From Prevotella sp. UBA1395 (lineage in GTDB: Bacteria > Bacteroidota > Bacteroidia > Bacteroidales > Bacteroidaceae): a stretch of 10,203 nt of DNA. Made by a program: the position numbers and the translations under genes. Positions 1 to 6,298 of this stretch are shown here, piece after piece (the stretch's first letter is position 1; every line of letters begins with the position of its first letter). The notes under the pieces were generated by a model, which saw only the letters and a list, made by a program, of their open reading frames with translations, did not search any database and was not told the DNA's origin. The stretch lies in contig DBQL01000128.1 of assembly GCA_002305235.1 (NCBI GenBank), forward strand, positions 306-10,508, given 5' to 3'.

Positions 1-1514
1 GTGTAAACCGCGTCGTCGGCATGGTTGGCGGTGGTGCCCACGGCCTCGATGGCATCGGTCACCGCGCCATATACGGTTACCGTGGTTTGCGGGGCGGCGT
101 TGGTGATGGCAGCCACCAGTCCGCGACCGTTGTCGTAGAGTGAGACGTAATTGCCGTTGTCGCCCTTGGTGAGCGTGCCGTCGGCACTGACATTATAGGT
201 GAGCTTGTAGCGAATTTGCCCGGTTTTCTCACGGTCTGCGGCGGCGATGAACACTTGTTTGTTGTTCACGGTCATGGCGTGGAAGGTCTCCTCATACTTC
301 GTGATGTCGCCCTCGTCATAGCCGTCGGCCACGGCCCAGTTCACGGTCAGGTCGGCGGGGTTGATGCTTGCCACAAAGATGTCGGCGCTTCCCTTGGATG
401 TGACCTTCGTGTCGAAGCCCAGTTCGTTGTAGAATGTGCCGCCCACGAACAGCTGACCGCCGTCGAGGGCCATCGCGCCCACCTTGTCGGTGCCATAGAT
501 CTTGTCGTGCATGGCCACGTGATACACCTTCGAGGTGGTCGTGCCGTCGGCAATCTTGGCCAAGATAAAGGCGTGCTCCACGTTGCCGGTCTCGTCATTG
601 GGCAGCTGCATCTGGAAGTCGGTGTCGCCCGAGATGGTGGTGAGCGTCTCAAGACCCTTGCCCACAAAGCCGAGGTACACGGTGTTGCCGTCGGCCACAA
701 AGTTCACCGACTCGGGGTTTTGCTGTACATAGGCGAGGTTTTCCTTGGCCTTGAGGGTAGCCACCGAGGTGGCGTTTGACAGATTGTCGGCACTCAGCGA
801 CAGCACGCCCACGCTGGCGATGTCGGCATACATGAAGTCGAAGATATTGAGGTAGCGACCTTCCCAGTTCACGTTGTCGATCTTCACGTCGCCCGAATAT
901 ACGGCAGAGACATACACCTTGCCGCCCGAGACCTGCAGTCGTTGCGGCGTGAAATACACGTCGGTAGGCTCGGGATAGTAGATTCCGGAAGCTGCCACGT
1001 TCTCGTTGGGCGTGGGAATGATGGTGCGCACGGTCTGCAGGTTGCCGTCTTTGTCATATTTGGCCACAAAGCCGGTGACCATCGCGCTGACCTCGGCCAT
1101 GCCCTTTACGCTCTGACTTTTGCCGTCGACGGAGTTGAACACCACCTCGTCGGCCAAGCTTCCGGCGATGAATACATTGCCGTAGCCATCGGTCATGAGG
1201 CTTCGGATGACCGACGCGCCATACAGACCCACGGCCCATGACTCGGTGCCGTCGGCATTGTATTTGGCGAGATAGGCCGAGGTGAGCTTGTCGTCGTTGG
1301 TCAAAATCGTTTTGCCGAAGGTAATCTCACGGTTGTAAGTGCCCGTGGTGAACACGTTTCCCTCGTAGTCCAGCGTGGTGTGTGTCTGTGCCAGCTGGTC
1401 GGCTGCGTCTACGGGGGTGAAGGTTTGAGTCCATTTGGCGGCACCGGTCCACGTCTGCGCCTGCATGGTCAATGCTGCAAAGGCAGCAACTGCGATAAGT
1501 AAAGTTTTCTTCAT
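1..1514 (-). CDS. Secreted protein with SBBP-like beta-propeller repeats, incomplete at window edge
   Basis: The frame opens at an ATG (1514-1512) and runs without a stop for 504 codons to base 1, so the 3' end and C-terminus are missing. Residues 1-20 form a classic Sec signal peptide (MKKTLLIAVAAF...MQAQ) with no lipobox cysteine, so the protein is exported. Degenerate repeats follow, each with a strand of the form GNVF(I/T)xG, a segment like 'EITFG', and an 'AKYNADGTESWA'-type turn. They lie around residues 52-94, 112-158, 198-240 and 354-394. The last one (GGTFYNELGF then DIFVASINP and NWA) closely resembles the SBBP beta-propeller repeat family. This suggests a propeller fold used for binding rather than catalysis, and I see no catalytic motif. 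Whether the missing C-terminus carries a type IX sorting signal, common on such proteins in Bacteroidetes, cannot be seen. It lies 67 bases downstream of the SusD gene and is probably the fourth gene of the operon. The secretion call is strong; the propeller call is moderate; the ligand is unknown. Confidence 0.82.
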   Translation of the reverse strand, partial: MKKTLLIAVAAFAALTMQAQTWTGAAKWTQTFTPVDAADQLAQTHTTLDYEGNVFTTGTYNREITFGKTILTNDDKLTSAYLAKYNADGTESWAVGLYGASVIRSLMTDGYGNVFIAGSLADEVVFNSVDGKSQSVKGMAEVSAMVTGFVAKYDKDGNLQTVRTIIPTPNENVAASGIYYPEPTDVYFTPQRLQVSGGKVYVSAVYSGDVKIDNVNWEGRYLNIFDFMYADIASVGVLSLSADNLSNATSVATLKAKENLAYVQQNPESVNFVADGNTVYLGFVGKGLETLTTISGDTDFQMQLPNDETGNVEHAFILAKIADGTTTSKVYHVAMHDKIYGTDKVGAMALDGGQLFVGGTFYNELGFDTKVTSKGSADIFVASINPADLTVNWAVADGYDEGDITKYEETFHAMTVNNKQVFIAAADREKTGQIRYKLTYNVSADGTLTKGDNGNYVSLYDNGRGLVAAITNAAPQTTVTVYGAVTDAIEAVGTTANHADDAVY

Positions 1515-1562
1515 AATTACCCTAAATTAATAATACAACATCTTTTTATCTTGTAAACTCTT

Positions 1563-1597
1563 GCCCGCCGGGGGCGCGTTGTCATTGCCCCGCGGGG
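1563..1597 (-). other. GC-rich inverted repeats at the 3' end of the SusD gene
   Basis: This short stretch is extremely G+C-rich beside an AT-rich spacer. It contains a perfect 10-base palindrome CCCCGCGGGG (1588-1597), inside the last codons of the SusD gene. It can also form an alternative stem of GGGGC with GCCCC (1591-1587 with 1575-1571, minus strand) and a small GCCC/GGGC stem (1575-1572 with 1566-1563). No run of U follows on the minus strand, so it is not a standard rho-independent terminator. A structured 3' end could protect the upstream message or reduce read-through into the propeller gene. That role is inference. Confidence 0.35.
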
Positions 1598-2982
1598 GTG
1601 GTGGCGGTCATCAGCTCGATCTCCGGGTTGGCCTCCACGGCCTCGGTGGGGAATCTCAGGGTGTAGCGGGTGTCGAGACTGTCGAGCGTATAGGTCTCAC
1701 CCTGATAGGTCTTGGTGAGTGCCGGCATGGTGGTGCGGCGCAGGTCATACCACCGATGGCCCTCAAAGGCAAGCTCGCGATAGCGTTCACGCAGTATCTC
1801 TGCAAGGAGATCGCCGTCGGTCATGGCTTGGTCTTCGGCGAGATAGGTGGCGAATGTCCGTGTGCTGTAACGTTTTTCCATAAGCGCCGAGAGGTAGGAG
1901 AGCGCTGTCTCGCGCTGTCCTAACCGCATGGCGGCTTCGGCGGCGGTGAGATAAAACTCCGCGCTGCGGAAGCTGCAGTTGAATTGTTCGCTGCCGCCCT
2001 TGAGCAACGTGGTGACACTTGAGGTGACGCGGCGATAGAATGCGGTGCGTCGCTGGTCGCCGCTGCGATAGTTGGCCATGAGCGATTCTGATGGTCGGCC
2101 GATGGCAACGTATGCTGCCGGCATGATTTTTTCCAATGCCACGATGCTCTCCTTGGAGTCGTATCGGCTCGGGATTTTATAGTCGGTGGCGTTCAGGTCT
2201 TCCAAGTCGGGATGGGCTTCGATGACAGCTTGTGCTGCCGTGAGTGCCCCTTGCCAGTCGCCCATGTACAGGCAGACGCGGGCACGAAGGCATTGTGCGG
2301 CCACGGTGGTGAAGCGATAGTTGAGTCCTTGTTCCCATGTAGTGACGTTGAGGTGCTTTGAAGCCTCGTCAATATCGCTGAGTATCAGACTGTAAACGTC
2401 TTTCAGACTACTGCTGCGGAGCACGCTGTTCAGGTCAGTGTCGGTCAGGAGGGGTATGGCTCGTGTGGTGTCGGGCTGCACATGGGTATAGGGCGGCGCG
2501 TAGAGATTGGCGAGGAGGAAATGGCTGTATGCCCGCATCATATAGCTTTCGCCCACGAGTTGTGACACCTCGGCTTGCGTGGCAGAGGCGATTTCGTGTT
2601 GATGGGCGATGATATAGTTGCTGATGTAGATGGCGTGATAATAGGTACGCCAGTTGAAATAGGCGGTGGTCACCGCCGGTGCGTCATCGTTCCATCGCCA
2701 CAGGTCTAAATAAGTGTCGAGGTCTAAGTCGGAGGTATAGGCCGCGGAGAGTGTCATCTCGTCGCCGCGAAGGGTGGAGAGGCCGCGGTCTGAGGGGAAG
2801 TACTTATACTCGTAGGTGAGCAACGCGCGGTATTCCTCGCCTGTCTTGGCAATCACCTTGCCCGTGGGAGTGATGTCGAGGAAGTCGTTGCACGAGGTCA
2901 TGAGTACCGTCACGAGCAGCAGCAACAGCGCGCGTACGGCATGAACGGTATGATGGGGGGAGTGGGAAATCATCTTCATCAT
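1582..2982 (-). CDS. SusD/RagB family outer-membrane lipoprotein
   Basis: The product is 466 residues, somewhat short for the family (usually about 500-600). A basic, histidine-rich N-terminus leads into a hydrophobic core (residues 18-28) and a lipobox ending in Cys31 (MTSC), followed by NDFLD, the usual start of mature SusD proteins. It should therefore be a lipid-anchored surface protein. Family hallmarks include the helical TPR-like region around residues 110-260 (for example 'MRAYSHFLLANLYAPPY', 149-165) and the C-terminal signature RERYRELAFEGHRWYDLRR (398-416), typical of SusD/RagB. SusD proteins bind ligand as a hinged lid over the SusC barrel. The gene starts 23 bases after the SusC stop, so the two are surely co-transcribed. 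ATG codons at 2982, 2979 and 2973 are all possible starts; the first is listed, and the choice changes only the extreme N-terminus of the signal peptide. Family assignment is firm, but the ligand cannot be read from the sequence. Confidence 0.95.
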   Translation of the reverse strand: MMKMISHSPHHTVHAVRALLLLLVTVLMTSCNDFLDITPTGKVIAKTGEEYRALLTYEYKYFPSDRGLSTLRGDEMTLSAAYTSDLDLDTYLDLWRWNDDAPAVTTAYFNWRTYYHAIYISNYIIAHQHEIASATQAEVSQLVGESYMMRAYSHFLLANLYAPPYTHVQPDTTRAIPLLTDTDLNSVLRSSSLKDVYSLILSDIDEASKHLNVTTWEQGLNYRFTTVAAQCLRARVCLYMGDWQGALTAAQAVIEAHPDLEDLNATDYKIPSRYDSKESIVALEKIMPAAYVAIGRPSESLMANYRSGDQRRTAFYRRVTSSVTTLLKGGSEQFNCSFRSAEFYLTAAEAAMRLGQRETALSYLSALMEKRYSTRTFATYLAEDQAMTDGDLLAEILRERYRELAFEGHRWYDLRRTTMPALTKTYQGETYTLDSLDTRYTLRFPTEAVEANPEIELMTATTPAGQ

Positions 2983-3005
2983 GATGGATGAGCTGTTTGT
3001 GGAGA

Positions 3006-6000
3006 TTAGAAATTGACGTTAAGTCCGAAAATAAAACTCTTGGCAATGGGCTGTGCAAAGGGGTTGCCCATCGTCTCGGGGTCGAGATAGTTGGTATAAT
3101 CGCTCGCGATGACCAGCAGGTTACGCCCCTCGAGGCTCACCGAGGCACTGCTCATGCCGAGCTTGGAGAGCCACGCCTTGGGCAGACGATAGCCGAGACG
3201 CAGGCTCTGCAGGCGACAATAACTGTTGTTGCGCACCCAGATGTCGAGCATACTGTAAGTGTTGTATTCGGCGTAGCGCGTGTATTCGGCCACGCGGTCG
3301 GCACTGCTCACCATCAGCGCGGCACCGGTTCCCGTGGTGTTGGTGGGCGACCAGCGGTTCAGGATGGCATGGTTGGTGTTCTGTCCGCGGTCGAAATAGG
3401 TCGGCGAGTAGTCGGGTTGCACACGTACTTTCATGCCGAGATTGAAAATGAAATTGATGCCCAACTGCCAGTTGCCCATCTCGAATGAGTTGATCAGACC
3501 GCCTGAACACTTGGGGTCTGTGGTGCCCATGTAGGTGTATTGGGCACGCTGCTGCTCGGCGGTAAGCATGCTTGCGCCGTATTTGTTGAGGTTGAAGAAC
3601 TCGGTGGCGGTCACTTTGCGGTCGCCGACTACAAACAATGGGTAGCCGTCGCTGTCGAGTCCGGCGGTCTTATAGGCAAAGATCGCACCCACGGAATAGC
3701 CCTCGCGACCGGGGTAAGTGGAGTTTTGGGCCACGCTCTCGTTGAGAATCTTGTTGGTGTTGAAGCCGAGATTCAGGTTCGTGGTCCATTTGAATTTCTT
3801 CGTCTTGATATTATAGGAGCTGAGTGCAATCTCCCATCCACGGTTTTCCATGCTGGCCCAGTTGATGGTTGTCGATGAGAAGCCGGTCTCCAGCGGCAGC
3901 ATGCGCATGCCGATGAGGTCTGAGCTGCGCCGGTAATAATAGTCTACGGAGATACGGATGAGGTCGTGCAAGATTCCAGTCTCGAAGCCGATGTTCAGGT
4001 TTTTGGTCTTTTCCCATTTCAGGTCGGGGTTGGGAGCGGTCTCGGCGGCGATGACAGTCTCGGTCTTGCCGAGGATGGAAGTCTTGTCGAGGGTGCCGAT
4101 GAGATAGGGCGAGGTGTTCTTGTCGATGTTACCCTGAATGCCATACGAGGCGCGCAGCCGCGTGTCGTTGAGCCACCATATCTCATCCATCCACGGCTCT
4201 TCGGAGATTCGCCACAGTGCACTGACAGAGTAGAGGGGCAGGTATCGGTACTTCTTGGCCACGCCGAAGACATCGCTGCCGTCGAATCGTACGCTCGCGC
4301 CGAGCGTGTAACGATATTTATAGGTGTACGAACCGGTGGCATACCAGCTCACGTAGGCATTCTCCACGTGGGTCTCTTGATGCAGGGGATACTGCTCGGC
4401 AATGTTTTCCGAGGGGAAAATCACGGGCTGTGTGGTGAGCGTGCGAGGGTCGTAGCCGTAGGCATTCGACGATACCGACTCGGCGTCGATATGTCTGATC
4501 TCCGTTCCCGCCATCAGTTCCACGTCGTGATACTTGGCGTAACGGCGGTTGAACTCGAGCATGGCCTTCCACAACCATTGCCGGCTGTAATAGTCGGTGG
4601 TCTTCGATGCGCCACCCTCGGGGAAGATGGTCTGCTGCGTTCCGTCTGCCATCATGTAGGTGGCATACTCTTTTTCCTTGCGCATGGCATAGCTGTCGTT
4701 ACCCTGAATGCGGCGCAGACTGTAATTGTCAAACTGGTAAGAAGCCTGCGAGGTGAGCTTCAAGGCAGGGCTGAACTTGAGTTCTGCCTCCACCATTCCG
4801 ATGAATGATCGGTCCCTGCGCTTGCGACTCGTGTTGGCACGCTCCTCGAAGATATTGAAGTCGGGGGCACCCGTCTCACGGCCTTGCACGTTGGTGTCGT
4901 AGATATAATTGCCGTTGGCGTCGTAGGGTTGGGTGTAAGGGTTGGCCTCACGAGAATAATACACGGGGTTGGTGAAGCCTCCCGAGTCGGTGAGGAAACT
5001 CGTTTGCTTACGCCGGTTGGCAAAGATGCTGGTGCCGATGGTGAGCATGCGGTTCACCTTGAAATTGCCTTTGAGGGTCACGTTGTACCGATTGTTCTCC
5101 ACACCGGTCACCACACCCTGCTCGTCGTAATAGCCCAGCGAGGCGTAATAGTTGCTGCGGTCGCCGCCGCCCGATATGGAAGTGTTGTATTCTTGGTTGA
5201 AAACGTTGCGGAACAGAATGTCGTTCCAGTCGGTGTTGATATTTCGCAGATTGTTGATTTGTGTTTGGGCATCGGCCGACAAGGCGTCCCAGCCGCCACT
5301 TTGAAAGTTAGAGAACTCGCCGAGTTGGTCGAGAACATTGGCCACGCCCCCCTTATGCTGGCGATAAGTGTAGTTGCTTTGCAGCAGCGCGAGTTCCAGA
5401 CCGACCTTCTCCGAGGCATTCAACAGGTTGAGACGGTCTATGTCTACCTTAGGGCTATAAGTCAGTCGGGTGTTGAAATTGACAATGGGCCTGCCCTCTT
5501 TTCCCTTCTTGGTGGTGATGACAATCACGCCATTGGCGGCTCGTGCGCCGTAGATGGCAGTGGCTGCGGCATCTTTGAGTACAGTCACATTGTCTATGTC
5601 GGAGGGGTTGATGCCTGCTATCGATGTTTGATAAATATCATCAACGTCGTTCAGGTTGTCGATATTGGGGATGTCGGTGCCCTCCAAGGGAATGCCGTCG
5701 AGCACCCATAGAGGTTCCTGTGTGCCGTTGATCGACGCTGTTCCGCGTATTCTGATCTTCACCGGAGCACCCGGAGCACCCGACGAAGAGATGGTTGACA
5801 GACCGGCAATCTGTCCGGCCAGTGCTTGGTCGATGTTCTTCACGGCACCCACTGTCTCGTCGGTGACGTTCAGTGTTGATACCGCTGCCGTGAGCTTACG
5901 ACGGTCAATCTTCTGGTATCCGGTCACCACCACCTCGCCGATACTCTTCTCCTCGGGCATGAGGGTAACCTGATAATCGGCCTTGCCGGCTTCGAGTCGG

Positions 6001-6260
6001 ATGGTTTGGGTGACATATCCCAAGTATCTTACGGTGAGAATACCGGCCGTTTGGGGTACGGAGAGCGAGAATCGGCCGTTGTAATCGGTCACGGTACCTC
6101 TCGGAGCCTGCCCCTTTTCGGTTTCCACGGCGACGGTAGCACCGATGAGTGGCTCACCGGCCGACACGCCATCGTACACGGTTCCGGCAATCGTGCGTTC
6201 CTGTGCCGACAGTTGCAGGAAGACCGCAAGAAGAATGATCAGGGATAATATTTTTTTCAT
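3006..6260 (-). CDS. SusC/RagA family TonB-dependent outer-membrane transporter
   Basis: The product is 1084 residues, full length for the family. Residues 1-20 are a signal peptide (MKKILSLIILL...LSAQ). A carboxypeptidase-D regulatory-like domain follows (about 23-100, with 'TVTDYNGRFSLSVP' and 'LTVRYLGYVTQ'). A TonB-box-like segment, GEVVVTGYQ (108-116), precedes a plug domain (about 120-255). The plug ends in the SusC signature VLKDAAATAIYGARAANG and then VIVITTKKG (227-253). The rest is a beta-barrel rich in aromatic, alternating strands and ends in a terminal Phe (GLNVNF), as expected for assembly by the BAM machinery. There is no N-terminal STN domain, so this is not a signal-transducing transporter driving an anti-sigma/ECF pair. 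It imports ligands across the outer membrane using TonB-ExbBD energy together with the SusD protein just downstream. The protease gene ends 38 bases upstream. Substrate is unknown; the neighbouring protease makes peptides worth considering. Confidence 0.97.
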   Translation of the reverse strand: MKKILSLIILLAVFLQLSAQERTIAGTVYDGVSAGEPLIGATVAVETEKGQAPRGTVTDYNGRFSLSVPQTAGILTVRYLGYVTQTIRLEAGKADYQVTLMPEEKSIGEVVVTGYQKIDRRKLTAAVSTLNVTDETVGAVKNIDQALAGQIAGLSTISSSGAPGAPVKIRIRGTASINGTQEPLWVLDGIPLEGTDIPNIDNLNDVDDIYQTSIAGINPSDIDNVTVLKDAAATAIYGARAANGVIVITTKKGKEGRPIVNFNTRLTYSPKVDIDRLNLLNASEKVGLELALLQSNYTYRQHKGGVANVLDQLGEFSNFQSGGWDALSADAQTQINNLRNINTDWNDILFRNVFNQEYNTSISGGGDRSNYYASLGYYDEQGVVTGVENNRYNVTLKGNFKVNRMLTIGTSIFANRRKQTSFLTDSGGFTNPVYYSREANPYTQPYDANGNYIYDTNVQGRETGAPDFNIFEERANTSRKRRDRSFIGMVEAELKFSPALKLTSQASYQFDNYSLRRIQGNDSYAMRKEKEYATYMMADGTQQTIFPEGGASKTTDYYSRQWLWKAMLEFNRRYAKYHDVELMAGTEIRHIDAESVSSNAYGYDPRTLTTQPVIFPSENIAEQYPLHQETHVENAYVSWYATGSYTYKYRYTLGASVRFDGSDVFGVAKKYRYLPLYSVSALWRISEEPWMDEIWWLNDTRLRASYGIQGNIDKNTSPYLIGTLDKTSILGKTETVIAAETAPNPDLKWEKTKNLNIGFETGILHDLIRISVDYYYRRSSDLIGMRMLPLETGFSSTTINWASMENRGWEIALSSYNIKTKKFKWTTNLNLGFNTNKILNESVAQNSTYPGREGYSVGAIFAYKTAGLDSDGYPLFVVGDRKVTATEFFNLNKYGASMLTAEQQRAQYTYMGTTDPKCSGGLINSFEMGNWQLGINFIFNLGMKVRVQPDYSPTYFDRGQNTNHAILNRWSPTNTTGTGAALMVSSADRVAEYTRYAEYNTYSMLDIWVRNNSYCRLQSLRLGYRLPKAWLSKLGMSSASVSLEGRNLLVIASDYTNYLDPETMGNPFAQPIAKSFIFGLNVNF

Positions 6261-6298
6261 CTTGTTATATGATGCGTTTTGAGACGATTTGTGAGCTG

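Noticed and set aside
216..779. Plus-strand open frame opposite the propeller-protein gene
   Set aside because: It is antisense to a continuous 504-codon frame with a clear signal peptide and repeats. Its own translation is His/Val/Gly-rich and looks like a shadow.
1522..1529. TAATTTAG on the minus strand as an internal -7 promoter box for the propeller gene
   Set aside because: It differs from TAnnTTTG at one key position, has no good -33 partner, and lies only 7 bases from the ATG, which leaves almost no leader.
3966..5711. Long plus-strand open frames (3966-4808 and 4884-5711) opposite the SusC gene
   Set aside because: They lie wholly antisense to a SusC gene with unmistakable family motifs, and their translations are low-complexity Val/Gly/His-rich products expected from reading GC-rich codons backwards. 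No signal peptide or domain is recognisable.
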